Origin: Helianthus annuus
Taxonomy: Eukaryota > Streptophyta > Magnoliopsida > Asterales > Asteraceae
NCBI RefSeq assembly: GCF_002127325.2
Contig: NC_035440.2
Coordinates: 78,741,375-78,805,374, forward strand
DNA length: 64,000 nt
Direction: 5' to 3'
Part shown: piece by piece, positions 35,779 through 47,960 of the stretch
How positions within the stretch are numbered: the first letter of the stretch is position 1
Layout of the letters: the number at the start of each line of letters is the position of its first letter
Position numbers and translations under genes: made by a program
The notes under the pieces: model-generated
What the model was told of the DNA's origin: nothing
The model's database searches: none
The model's input: the letters and a program-made list of their open reading frames with translations, nothing else

Positions 35779-37190
35779 TGTCACACCCGCTCATAGGCGG
35801 AAGCGCACGGTGTGAACTCAATCGGTTTTCATTGCATACGGTATAAGTAAACAAACAATATGAATAAAAATCACGATGTTCATCCATTCAACATAAGTTA
35901 AAAGAGAATACAAGTCATACGATGTTCGATAACAAAAGACAGCAGAAGTTATAATGTTTACAAGACTTGTATCATAATAAAGCTTATAAAACACAAAGGC
36001 TTTGCATCCTATGTCTCGTCGAAGATGAGATTTATGGACCAAACACTTCAAAAGCGGATGAAATCGCCAACAAGACAACCATATTCTCCGTGATAACCAT
36101 AGCGCCAAGATCCACTTAGTTTCCTGAAATACATGTAAGTTTGAAACGTCAACAAAAGTTGGTGAATTCATGTGTTTTGAGTTCGAATCAAATGAATCTT
36201 AAAAACATTTGAAGGTTCGACTATAGAAAACCGGTATGTAAAGTGTATATGAATCGTTGATCATTAATGTTTTGCAAGGACATTAATATGCGCGACGACA
36301 TAGGAAGCACTCAACCGTTTGACGATTTAGTATCGATCCACTCGACTGGGACAATAAAAGCACTCCATGAAGCCACACAAGGACCCATGAGTGGGGCTCG
36401 CCGTACCCGATAGATCTACCCCTTTTGTTCCTTGGTCTTATACAAGATTAATGGCGCTTAAGAGAGACCCTATTCGCACATGATCTAGTTATTTCATTCC
36501 ATAGCTTAACCATACCATAGTGACATGTATTTTCCCCGAGAGTTGTCAATCCGAACGTTTAAAAGAAAAGGGGGATGTGAACTCACAGTTTTGCGTCCGA
36601 ATGAGTATGCTAGCAAAGGGTATTCTAAATACGTGAATCAACCTACAAATGTTCTAACTCATTAGATACTTAGGTCTCTACTAGACCGTGTACGTGTTGC
36701 CCATCTTGAAAGTTGTTAAGTTTCTATTTGTTATATGTTTGGAACCCTTGTGTATTTTAACATGGTGGCATTTGTTTCGAGTGTTTGCTCTTAATATATA
36801 TATGTATATATACATATACTTCTTATATATATATATATATATATATATTGCATTCACAATGTGTACGAATGGGCCTCGCCCTTCGAGAGTCGTTGTGCCT
36901 CACACAAGTGAAAATGGGCCTAGCCCATTTGAGTCGTTGTGTTCCACATGTTGTGAGTGGGCATAGCCTATAAGCGTCTTTATGCCACGCATGATATAAG
37001 TTCGTTACGTGTAATATGTATTCTTCAAATATATATTTTTAAGTTTAGTGAAGCTCGTTCACATGTATGTGTATGTTCGGTTTGTTGCGTATATTTGCTT
37101 CACAAATATATATATATATGTATATCTTTAATTAGGTTTGTATTAATGACTTTAATAACTAGTTTTTTATATTAACGGTGAACTTTACTT
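35779..37190 (-). mobile_element. Gypsy LTR-like sequence, inverted, limits approximate
   Basis: The stretch begins TGTCACACCCG, the reverse complement of a typical Gypsy LTR end (GGGTGTGACA). It contains features seen in such LTRs, including a GGGGGATGTGAACTCAC segment near 36568. The right boundary is unclear. No coding sequence is convincing. An AT-dinucleotide run lies at 36796-36848. Confidence 0.5.
36796..36848. repeat. (TA)n microsatellite
   Basis: Nearly uninterrupted TA dinucleotides with GTATATATACA and CTTC breaks. Small open frames across it are artefacts. Confidence 0.9.
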
Positions 37191-38014
37191 AATAATTTCT
37201 TCATGTTTTGTTGATTCACTCCTTCGTGTCTTTACGGTCTATATAATGCGCGTTAACTGCCTAGAAGGGGGTTAGAAGGGTGGTTGACTAAATTTCTTGC
37301 CTCGTTCAGTGTATAGATACTTCAAGGACCTGACTCAAGCTTATTAGGATTTCCCTTAAGGCAGATAGCATCAAATCGGGGGAAGTAAGAACGGCTTGTA
37401 ATCTCTTATAAACAAATTACTATTAAAACTATAAATCGGCCTTGTGGGGCTATATCTCTGCTGACTTAGACCAATATGGTCGAGGCTAGCGTTGTCTCCA
37501 AAAGAGGGACATGCCATTTTTTTGCATTAATAACTTACTTAATTATCTTTCATTAATCCAGCCAGGGGGGACTGTATCCCTGCTGACTTAGACAATATGG
37601 TTGAGGGTAGCGTTGCCTCCAAAAGAGGGACATGCCATAACAACTAAGATAATCTCTTAAAAAACCCAAATGGAGGAAATCATCAAAGGATAAATAAATG
37701 ATGAGTCAAATCCAAGTGATTTTACCTTGTCGATTTGTTTTATTTCTTTATATTTATTTATTTATTTAAAAACAAAAATTTTCTCTATATTTGGTTAGAT
37801 TAGACGTCCACGATATTCCGGTATTAAAAGCTCTTGTGTCCTTGGACGACCTCATTATCTTATCATCACTATACTACGCCAACGATGGGTGCACTTGCCC
37901 TAGCGTGTTGTAGAGAGTGATAGTTTTATATCGTATTTTATAAATTTAAAGCTTGATTAAAGGAAAAAGGTACAAAAAATATATAAAAAAATCTGTACAC
38001 ATTCGGACACGTCA
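37191..38014 (+). mobile_element. Athila-like LTR 3' part
   Basis: The sequence ends GACACGTCA at 38014, seven bases before a tRNA-Asp-type primer site, so it is the end of a plus-strand 5' LTR. It holds an imperfect direct repeat: 37440-37518 and 37560-37638 share GCTGACTTAGA, AATATGGT and CAAAAGAGGGACATGCCAT. The left limit of the LTR is not determined. Confidence 0.55.
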
Positions 38015-38020
38015 AGTTTT

Positions 38021-38038
38021 TGGTGCTGTTGTCAGGGA
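38021..38038 (+). other. Primer-binding site, Athila type
   Basis: TGGTGCTGTTGTCAGGGA differs by a few transitions from TGGCGCCGTTGCCGGGGA, the tRNA-Asp site of Athila elements. Transitions of this kind fit deamination decay of methylated DNA. Confidence 0.7.
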
Positions 38039-39964
38039 CACAAGGATTTTTAGAAAGTTTAAAATAAGCGGCCTAATCATTCTTATTTTTTCTAATTTTT
38101 CTTCTTAGGGTTTTCTCCTTTTTTTATTTTTTTTTCACTTTCTGCAACGGTGACACGGGATCGTGTGTGATCAACACGGGGCCGTTTCACATCCCCAGTA
38201 ATACCAGAACTATTTTCTGCCAGATACGAACTACAGCACGGGGCTGTGTGTCAACCACACATGGTCGTGTGACAACAACAGTTTGTAAGAAAATAGTAAC
38301 CGCGTGATCCCGACGGTTAAATACCAATCTGCCAAACATGGATGTTTATGACTATTTTTACCCCTCTACTCTTATGGTGAATGGTGCAAGTTATTTGGTG
38401 GAATGCACAAAGAATTAAAATGTGCCATTCTAAGATTTGATCCCTACTACTTAGCCTCATCGTTTTCCTATGACGATCACCTAAAGATGGGTGGAAGTAA
38501 AATGAGACATCCTTCCACCTGAATCCCATCAAACCTCTTACCTAGGAGACTTAGAAGACGTAAGTCGAATAGAAAAGATAATTCTCCTAAAACTCAAAGA
38601 AATAGAATCCATGATGAAGGCACGATATTCATCAAGGAATTTAAGCGAAGGAGAATAAATGGAGGTACATTGGGGTACAAACAACACTGAGACCAACAAA
38701 CCACCCTAGACACTTGCGTAAACGAAAGCGATAGACCTCCCTGTATCAACCTCACGATGGCAGTCCCCTTTATAGTGTGTGAGTCTCACGCCGACGGTTT
38801 ATACGAGAGCGAGTTGACTCACACCTTCTTTAATAAGAGCCTAGATAAGGTAAATAAAGGAAGGTTTTGCCCTCCCATTTTTAAATTAGGATTCTATCTT
38901 TCCGAAAACCTCTTGCGTTTTCGTATCTCTCGCCGGAGCCTAAGGTATATCAGGCAATACGGTGTAACGTACGAACACACACTTGTCACTATAGAATGAT
39001 TGCATGAATTGTTTGCTTACATTATGATGCGTTGTTAGTATGTCATAGTCCTTGGATTTCTGCGATCTTATCATTTTAATAACCTCCGTTTGACACCTAA
39101 GTTTGAAGAACCATTTGACATGAATTAGGAAGAACTGAGATGAGCATGCAAATCACAATATTATTGTGGGTGCACACATAATAATAATGTGGGGTGCATG
39201 TGAGTCCCAGTGAGGCTTAACAAGTGAAAAAGGGGTTCTGTTCCATTGATCAATCAGTGAGAAACATAACAAACCTATCGGGGTCATAGCAGTGATTGTC
39301 TCCTACTCGAACGTGATCTTTTCACTCCTCTCTGAATCCTTATGAATCTCGATGCTATCGAGTATCACCTGAGCACTCATCTGAACGTCTAGCGAACTGT
39401 GTAGAATGTTAGGTGCTAGTATGAACGTCTCTGAGTTGGATGTCGCAGCGTCGAATTATTGGTCCATACCTTTCTCACTTTTCTTCGTATGCTGGAACTT
39501 AACGTATTGACTCCTTAGATCCCGAAGTGCGACCACTTCTGCAATACTCTAGCAAACATACCGTGTATTACTCAATCAACTTGCAAGATTGATGGACAAG
39601 AGGATGAGCGTAGTACCTTACCGACCTCAGTATTAGGACGACCCTGATTACCGGCAACGAACACCAGCAAATTGACTTCAATAGAATCCTTAACCCTAAT
39701 CAGCGACTTATGGGAGTCAACTCTTACGAACCAATCGGGACATGAACGATGACAATTGACTATAGTGTGGAATGTGTAACTGCCAGCACAATGAGTAGTG
39801 CCTTATGACGCGACACGGAACGTGAAAAGATGGACCCTGTTGGTGAAAGATCGCAAGGTTCCGTTACAACCAACGACATTAGAAGCAACAGTCACGGCAA
39901 CATTAAGGTACTCGTAATCGTAGCCTACAATATGGAAACGGAAGTGACTTCAACATGGATTGAC
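38039..39964 (+). other. Decayed Gypsy interior, no domain recognised
   Basis: This 1.9-kb stretch follows the Athila-like primer site and precedes recognisable protease sequence. I could not identify gag or any host gene. Short open frames (for example 38757-38999, 80 codons) match nothing I recognise. The switch from Athila-like to Tekay-like sequence must occur here. Confidence 0.4.
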
Positions 39965-42900
39965 CATTGTTAAATCAAGACGACAACAACCAAGGGAACG
40001 ACGACAATACTGGAAATCCTCGTAATGATAACAATAACACGGGAAATGATGCTCGTGGAAGGGCATTTAGGATTGGCGTAAGCGATGCCAGGCATAATAG
40101 AAACATGGTAGCTTGTATGGGTAGCTAATCTCTTTGTCTCTGTTTTGTTTAACCCTGATGCCCCTTGAAACCGAACCTGTTGTGGAATCGGCTGACGGCA
40201 AGTCAATTGAAACCTCATATGTTCGTTGGGATGTAAACTCGACCTTGTGGGACAAGTGTTCGACATCGACCTTCCTTCTGCTACCCTTGATAGTTTTGAT
40301 GCAGTAGTTAGTGTGGGTTAGTTACCAGATATCGTGCAGATATAACCTGTGCGAGGAAAATTTTGCGTATCCCGCTCCCTAGTGGAGAATCGTCGTCTGT
40401 CCTAAAGTATCAGAGTGGTGTAAAGGTTAGCATCATTTCAGCAATGAAAGCCCAGAAGTGTCTACGGAGGGATTACTCCGCTATGTTAGCACTCGTCACT
40501 GATAATAAGGCTAGGGAAAAAAGGATCGAGGATTCACCAATTGTTTGTAATTTCTTCCGAAGTGCTACTCAAAGAACTTTCAGGTTTACTTCCACAACTG
40601 TTAGGCAGAATCACAGTTTGATCCCACGCTAGAGGCAACTCTGGTTATTCGTACTCCTTACCGCCTTGCACCAGGAGGGTTGCAAGAACTGTCTAATCAA
40701 CTACAGGAAGTGTTGGACAAGAGTTTTGTCGAACCTAGTTTTTTCGCTTCGGGTAGCCCCAGTTATATCCGTGAAGATAAGCCTTTTCGTATATGTACTG
40801 ATTATCGAGAACTCAACAAGGTGACAGTCAAGAACCATTTGCCTCGACCATGTATTAACAACCTGTTGACCAGTTGCGAGGGTCAAGCTCCCAATCGAGG
40901 ATTGATTAACGAACGAATTATCATCAGATGGAAATCCAAGGGGAGAATGTTCCTAAAACGATATATCGAACGCAGTGCGGCCATTACGACTTTGTATTCC
41001 ATGACCTTTGGGTTAATCAACACACCAACAGCTTTACGGGTCACATGAATCGACCGTGATTATTGATGACGTTTCGAATCACTTCCAGGAGAAAGGAACA
41101 CCATGAACGGCACTCGTATTTCATCTTAGAGCTCCTAGGGGAGGAGCAACTCCATACGAAGTCTACCTAAGTGTGACTTCAGGATTCGAGAAGTAAACTT
41201 TCTTGGTCGCATAGTCAACGAATTGGAAATACCCATGGATCTCGCTAAGACCCACTTTATTAGAATTGGTCGGCACTAAGGAGTCCTTCGGGGATACAAC
41301 AATTTCTTGGTCTCGCTAGGTACTATCGCAGATTCAACACAGTAATTTTTAAGATCTCGCAGCTTTAATCTTTTTAGCACAGCAGGGTGCTGTGTCTTCG
41401 TGGGAGACCAAACAGGAGAACGTCTTTTTCAGCTTTTGAAACCTAACACTACAATGCACTGAGCATCATCTTTACCCGAGGGTACGGGTGATCTAGTGGT
41501 ATACCATGATGGTTCGAACCAGAGTCCCAGTCACACACCGATGCAACACGAGAAAGTGATGGCTTACGTGGTGGATTTACAAGAAGAATTGCACGAGTCA
41601 CAACCTGCGGTGGAAACCATGGTCTTTGGATTTAAGTTGGAGGCATTACTTGGACGGTACCAAATGCACTACTTAGACTGATCACAAGGGCCTCCCGTGT
41701 ACCCTTGTTTTGAAAGAGCTAAACATGTGATGACATCGTTGGATGGAACCTTTGAATGATCTCGACTGTGAAACCTAGGAGTGTATGAGCCTCACAGCGC
41801 ACCATTGACTCTAACCTACCCGATCAGGTTCGCTCTGTACGAACTAAAGCAGTGAAGGAAGAGGATTTTCAAGTTGAACCCATGCGGGGCATGGAGAAGT
41901 AAATTCTGGCAAGTCCGACAATATTCGCTACCTCAGGAAACGAATATGGATCCCACTATACAACAACCGTAGGGAACTTGTGTTGATCGAAGCACACCAG
42001 CCTTGAAATTCTAGTCGTCTGGATTTTGATAGGAGATATTAGGATCTATAAATCTAGTACTGGAAACCAGGCATGAAGGCCCACATAGCAATGTATGTGA
42101 ACGATGTTTGACTTATGCGAAAGTCAAGGTGGAATATCAAAAACCCTCTGGTTTGGGTCAGCAACCGGAAAAACTCGTACAGAAATGAGAACGGACTGCT
42201 ATGGATTTTGTCATTGGTCTACCAAAAACTCAAAACGGAAACAATATCACCTGGGCGATCGTTGATTGTCTCAAGTAACCGGTACACATTCTTGTAAACA
42301 AGGAAAATTGACAAAGTCTTCGTATCCTGTGAGTAATTACCTGTGAAAGGTGGTTTCTAGGCATAGGGTGCCAACTCCTGTTACCTCTATACCTGATTTA
42401 TGACATACAATACATAACACCCTTGGCTCACATCTAGACATGAGCATTGCTTATCACTGTAGGACAAACAGTCAGAGTAAACGAACCATCCTGACACTCG
42501 AAGACATGCTGCGGGCATGTTTGTGAATGGCTTTAGTGAAAATTGGACAGACACTTACCTTTGGTTGAGTTCTGTTGCAGCAGTTACCATTCTAGTATTC
42601 AGACAGCTCTGTTGAGGCATTGCATGGATGATAATGCCGATCTCTTTGTTGGGCTGAGGTGGGTGACAGCCTAACCACAGGTCCAGAAACTGGTACTCGA
42701 AACTCCTGATAAGATGGTTTGGATCAGAATCCTATGACAGCAGCGCGTGACCGCTAGAAAAGCTATTAAGCATGGAAAACCCTTAGAATTCGCAATAGGC
42801 AATCGTTTTATGTTGAAAGTTTCACCCAGGGAGGGTGTGGTGCGCAATGGGAAGCGTGGTGAACTTAGTCCACGATGCGTTGGAACATTCAGGATTCTGG

Positions 42901-43233
42901 AAAGAATCGGTAAAGTAGCCTACAGACTCGAGTTATCTGACAAACTGGGCAATGATCAGGCTGTTATTCACGCCTCAAATTCGAAAAGTGTTTGCCCGAC
43001 GAAACACTTGCGGTCTCTTTGCAAGAACCTTAGAACGATTATGAGTCGCAGTGCATTGACAACCCTATTGAAATCATGGACCGGGGAGTTAAGGTCCGTT
43101 AACATAGTCGAATTCCAATCGTGAGAGTTCGTTGGAACTCAAGACGTGGACCGGAGTTCACGTGGGAACGCAATGATTTCTGATGTCACTGGTGAATTTC
43201 GGGACGAAATTCCCTTTCAAGTTGGGGATGATG
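39965..43233 (+). pseudogene. Tekay-like Gypsy gag end and pol, heavily decayed
   Basis: Fragments appear in order in shifting frames: a gag-protease linker rich in N/D/G ending ARGRAFRIG (39985-40075), a protease-region tail (DIDLLPATLDSFDAVV, about 40260-40310), RT (40680-40870: LDKSFVEPS, RICTDYRELNKVTVKN; MTFGLINTPTA near 41003), RNase H (VVYHDGSNQ, 41496), a pre-integrase/integrase start (about 42100-42300) and an integrase C-terminal segment (42747-43124: LKVSPREGVVRNGKRG, VAYRLEL). Many stops and shifts rule out function. The order and motifs indicate a Del/Tekay-type element. Confidence 0.85.
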
Positions 43234-43333
43234 TGGCACCTGGGTAAAATCCACAGTTATCCTGATCTAACACTGTGCTGCTTTGGATCATTTATCAAAT
43301 TTCAGGACGAAATTTCTTATAAGTTGGGGATGA
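43196..43333 (+). repeat. Duplicated Gypsy 3' end with two PPTs
   Basis: The block TTTCGGGACGAAATTCC..AAGTTGGGGATGATGTG occurs at 43198-43235 and again, slightly diverged, at 43300-43337. Only the second directly precedes the LTR start TGTGACAACCCGAG. Confidence 0.85.
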
Positions 43334-45533
43334 TGTGACAACCCGAGATTTCAAGGTCCTTTTTCCTACGAATCACACGTTTCACAATCCTGTTTTTACA
43401 ATTTGTTTATGTAATGAAATGTGTAGTTTATTAGAATGATTATAGTATGGTTATGCTTACTGGTTTAATGTTTAACGAAAACTTGGAAACTTAAATATGA
43501 CAAGGAATCCCTTGTAACGAAGGTGGATTCTTCGCCACAATTCGTTGGACGAAGAATGACCCTTTGTCGTCTTGGATCTCGACGAAGATTAACCTTCGTC
43601 GAACAGGTTCTTCGCCCGAAAAGGGTAGCGGCCCAAATCCATTAGTGGCCCAGTAAGGTTTTAAGGTTATTTCAATTGTATACTCGGGCATGACCCGCAG
43701 AAACTTAAACGGCAAACCCTAGAACTCTCCCTCTCACTTTCCTGAGCGGCGACGGCTTTGGGTTCTCGAAACCCTTCATCCCGAGTAAGCTAATCACTTC
43801 GATATCACGGTTAGAGTTCTCTTGTTAACAGTGTGTTGTACTTATAATGTTGTTTGTTAGATGATTGATTAGGGTTTCATTGATAAGGCTGTAAATCTAG
43901 TACTTGCATGATGAGGGTTCATAGGTGTGTATGCGTTCATAGCCTGGATGAGATTGATAATACTGCTTGATGAATTCATTCCTTGATAGAATAATAATCT
44001 GATTATGTGGTTATTGGGTGATTAGGGTAATCATTGTTTGATCGGTTTGAATGATTGATATCATTAATTGGTTAATTGATGATGATTAGGGATTATTGTG
44101 AATCATAGAATGATTCGTTATTAATAAACAAATGTAACTGTAGATTGTTTATACGAATATAAGGATGTACTGAACCATGTCATCGATCTGTAACGGTTGA
44201 TACAGGGGGGTAGTGGGTAATCACAGGAGTAACCTTGACAACTGTCTGTCTGTTCAGCGATACATGATTACCGATGAAGAATCCAGGTCGACGAAGGATT
44301 GGATACTTCGTCGACATGTTTTTTGACGAACAATGAGATACTTCGTCGACATGTTTTGACGAACAATGGGATACCTCGTCGATACGCTTTTGACGAAGAA
44401 TAGGAACCTTCGTCACATTTACTTCTGGACGAAGTATGGACCTTCGCCATGAAGGATCTTCGTCATCAAGGTTCCTCATCAGGTAAGTATTCTACTGTGC
44501 ATGTTGAATATGAAAATGGACATTGTGTTATGAATACTATCTAATATATGATAACAATGTTGGTGATGAATGAGAAACCTGATTGACTTGTGTAAATTAG
44601 AACACTCGCCTGTGGTGTGTTGTTATGTTACATTCAATGGGGTATGGACTTGTATGAGAATCGGATATGTGCTACATGTTGCGTAGTGATCTTTGTGATG
44701 AATGTAAACTGTGTAAATACGTGACTTAATTTATTACGAAACTGATTTCATTGGTAACCACGGTAGGGTTGGTTGACTAACTGAAATGGGTAACTAAATA
44801 TACCGAGCAAATCTAAGGTGAGTTCACTGCTCTTTTTCAATCATGCGTCCCGGGGAGGGACATCTGGTAGGTATTCCGGGGAGGAATACTGGTTTATTGG
44901 GTTTGACTGGAATGTTAAACTCGGGATGTTGGTTAATACACTCATGTCTATCATTAAGTCCCATCATATACCGAATTGGTTGCCGGGGAGGCAACGGGGT
45001 TATTAGTTGATAGCGCTATTAGGTTTGGCACCCTCACACCGTACTGGGGAGGACGGGCGTGAACTAATTACCTTAACCACTAGACCAATGTTTGATAGAG
45101 CATTGGGGAAGGGCAAATAATCTGGAGCCATCTGCGGTAATCGAGTTATTAACAACATCGAATCTCTGAAATGTTTTAAACTCATATCTGGTAACTAAAC
45201 GTGTTAATAAAAGTTTGAACTCACCAACGTTGTCTGATACACTTTTTCTGCATGCTTGCAGGCTTTTAGGTACACGTCGTTGGAACTTGCTGTCTGGGAC
45301 GCTGGAGTGGTCATGGGTCGATTTGCATGGAATCATGAGACACGTTAATGGCTTTTATACAATTGGGTTATGAAACTCTTAGTTAATGTAGTATGCTTCC
45401 GCTGAAATGTAAACAATGTTTTGTAATGAATATTTTAATAAATGAAAGTTTTATTTGCAATAATGATATGAGTTCAATGTGATTGGTGGTTAGATCCCGG
45501 TACGTCACACGCCCCGCGTTTGGGGGTGTGACA
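43334..45533 (+). repeat. 3' LTR of Tekay-like Gypsy element
   Basis: It starts TGTGACAACC right after the PPT and ends GGGGGTGTGACA at 45533, about 2200 bp. It contains two clusters of GACGAAG/CTTCGTC words: 43525-43615 and a tandem array of about 42-bp units at 44280-44470. No 5' partner is present in the window, so no age estimate is possible. Short open frames are not genes. Confidence 0.85.
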
Positions 45534-45670
45534 AATATGTTTCAATTTTGTTCCAAATCTCGGCATTTTTAAATCAACTCGATTCCGATCTTACTTCAAA
45601 GGGAAAGCAAGCCGCAAACGACGATGATGATATTTTTGACAAGGACGACGAGGATTACGATGACTATTAA
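45534..45670 (+). pseudogene. Acidic C-terminal tail, possibly CACTA protein
   Basis: A frame reading ...LNQLDSDLTSKGKQA followed by an Asp-rich tail (DDDDIFDKDDEDYDDY) and a stop (45669). It sits between the Gypsy LTR and sequence that leads to CACTA subterminal repeats, so it may be the tail of a CACTA-encoded protein. The assignment rests on position; the sequence itself is not diagnostic. Confidence 0.3.
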
Positions 45671-45827
45671 GTATTATAGATATATGACAACTATCTTGTA
45701 GTTTTTGGATGTTATTTTAGGATGTTATTAGCGACATATTAAGTATTATGGAATTTTAGGTTATTATTGTACGGATTAAACGTTTTATGCAATTTTAGGA
45801 TGTTAAGTATTATGTTTATTTAGTTTG

Positions 45828-46928
45828 GAATAAAATGCCCAAATAGTCCCTGTGATTTTTTAAAATTTCACATTTAGTTCCCAACTTTATAAAATTACAC
45901 TCATGCTCCCTGTGGTTTGCTCGATTGTTACTCGGATAGTCCTTGAAGTGGATGGAGGTTAGTTTTTTCAGTTAAGTCTATGTGAAATTACTGAACTACC
46001 CTTACTTATAATTAAATCACTAAAAATAGAAAAAAATAGGACCCACCTTCCACTTCTTCTTCGTCTTAAACCGCCACACCTAACCTCCTAAAACCACCAC
46101 CGGCCACCACCACTCTCCACCATCACCCTTTCTCTGCCACCCCTGTTTCATCTTTATCCCCAAATTTCAACCCTTTGACTTCCACTTCTTCCTATCTATT
46201 CTTGCAAAATCGATCTTTTTCAATACCATTTGCGGGTTTGGCTATGGCGGCCGTCTCACTTCCAGTTTTCTTGATTTCTCATTGTTTCCCTTTTCACCGA
46301 TGAAGAGAAATCTGAATGGGAGAAGAAGAATGAAAGGCGGAAATTACTATAAAACCCTTGTCGGGACTAGTAATAGAGAGTCCCCTTATCAAGTTTTGGG
46401 AGTTTCTCCTTCTGCTACTCCTGCTGAGATCAAAAGGGCTTATAGGAAACTTGCTTTAAAGTATCATCCTGATGTCAATAAAGAGGTGTGTATTAGTTTT
46501 TGGTTGTGGTTGTGTACAAGTAATTAATGAGAATTTTCTGTGGGTTTTTTGATTCCTTAAGTTTGGGTAATGCATTGAAGGTTTGGTTTTGAATCAATTG
46601 AACAAACCACACAAATCTCTATGTTCTGTATATCTGATTGGTTGATTATGCACACACAAATCTCTATGTTCTGTATATGTGTTGGATTGAAGAAATAGGG
46701 GATTAATTAATGGGTGGATTTCACAAACAATCAACAATTTATTAATTAAAATTTTGAACTAGTAATTGTTTTATAATAAATAAGGGTAGTTTAGTAATTT
46801 CGCATAGATTTAACTGAGAAAACTAATGGTGAAATTTTGACCATAACAGAAACGAAGCTAATTTCATAAAGTTGGGGACTAAAGGTGAAATTTTGACAAA
46901 CCACAGGGACCATTCGAGCATTTTACTC
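45828..46928 (+). mobile_element. Pack-MULE carrying a DnaJ exon
   Basis: The 1101-bp element has about 180-bp terminal inverted repeats. The left starts GAATAAAATGCCC and the right, inverted, starts GAGTAAAATGCTC; both continue with GTCCCTGTG. A 9-bp target duplication TTTAGTTTG lies at 45819-45827 and 46929-46937. Nine-base duplications and long TIRs are diagnostic of Mutator-like elements. There is no transposase. The interior holds a J-domain exon with an apparent donor splice site, a fragment of a host gene. Confidence 0.93.
46282..46485 (+). pseudogene. Captured DnaJ (J-domain) exon fragment
   Basis: The frame encodes [20 protein letters not shown], then AYRKLALKY and the HPD motif (YHPDVNKE), that is helices I-II and the HPD loop of a J-domain. 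It stops at GAG|GTGTGT, a plausible donor site, so helices III-IV lie in exons not captured. Upstream sequence (46180-46281) is Ser/Phe-rich in one frame and could be part of a plastid transit peptide, suggesting a chloroplast DnaJ-like parent. A complete protein cannot be made from this copy. Whether it is transcribed is unknown. Confidence 0.85.
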
Positions 46929-46937
46929 TTTAGTTTG

Positions 46938-47423
46938 TTTGTGTTGCGAAAAACTGGAAAATTGGCAGATTTGTATATAACAGGAAATATTGAAAATGCA
47001 GCAAAAAAAATTAAAAGAGACTTTTAGCGGCGACATGTGTCGACGCTATTGATATACACATTTAGCGAAGACTCAGGGGCGGACCTACTATGTAATAAGG
47101 GGTAGCCTCCGCTACCCCTTAACGCTCCGGCGGTAGTGTAAATTTTGGAAAATTTTGACCTTTTCTCGATCTCGTTACCCCTTTTCTTTGAAATGTTGCC
47201 CCTATACGTACTTTCTAGATCCGCCACTGCGAAGACTTATTACCAGCGACACGTGTCACCGTTGTTGATATACACCACTAGCGCCAAAAAGAGACCCTTT
47301 ACCGGCCATGCTTTACCTGGGACCCTTTAGCAGCGACATGTCACCGCTATTACCTATAGCGGCGCAGAGCAGCCTTTTTAGCGGCGACATCTGTCGTCGC
47401 TATTGTCCCATTTTCTTGTAATG
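46938..47423. mobile_element. CACTA terminal region with subterminal repeats
   Basis: The end at 47423 reads TTTCTTGTAATG, the inverse of CATTACAAGAAA, one base from the canonical CACTACAAGAAA. Inward lie repeats of TTTAGCGGCGACAT..GTCG..GCTATTG type at 47025, 47245, 47328 and 47376, in both orientations, typical of CACTA subterminal arrays. It is interrupted by the MITE at 47074-47229. Confidence 0.8.
47074..47229. mobile_element. 156-bp hAT MITE (TSD CGAAGACT)
   Basis: Ends CAGGGGCGGACCTA and TAGATCCGCCACTG are imperfect inverted repeats. The 8-bp duplication CGAAGACT is exact at 47066-47073 and 47230-47237. This fits a small non-autonomous hAT element inserted in the CACTA end. Confidence 0.9.
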
Positions 47424-47951
47424 CATGTACTCTATTTAACCATAAACGTTAACAACTCTAGGATCGAGTACGGTAATAATTAGTTGCATTTTGCTTAACT
47501 TTTGTTGTTCAATATTTGTATTCAATAGTTGAGTTTTTATTGAATCGTGACATCGGGTCCATATTTGTTTTTTTTTTTTTTATTTGAGTGCCTTAACGTC
47601 ATAGATATATTATTACACAACATTTACCCTAGTCAATAAAAAACATATATTCTTTCCATTTAAGTAATCATATACTTAAAAACATCGAGTTAACAAATAG
47701 CAATCCAACTTGATTGAAAACAACTAATTGAATTTAAACATTTGAACAAGTGATAATTGGTTGTGCTCCAAGTTAATCATAGCATCAAGATTAGTTTTAT
47801 ATGTCTATGCATTAGATTAAAGATTGTTATCATAAATAAGTCTATCAACTAAGTAACCAAATCTAAAAGTAAAAGTATTAGCTTAATTGTTCTTTTACTC
47901 GTAACTACTTTCAGCTCTCATCGTGTTTTTCTGTGATTCTTGCTTCCGATT
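47424..47951. other. AT-rich spacer, nothing recognised
   Basis: I see no coding sequence, RNA gene or clear repeat boundary here. A T-run lies at about 47569-47581. Confidence 0.6.
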
Positions 47952-47960
47952 TTTAGGCAA

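Noticed and set aside
36688..36973. Open frames across the TA microsatellite with hydrophobic YIYIYI stretch
   Set aside because: Pure low-complexity translation.
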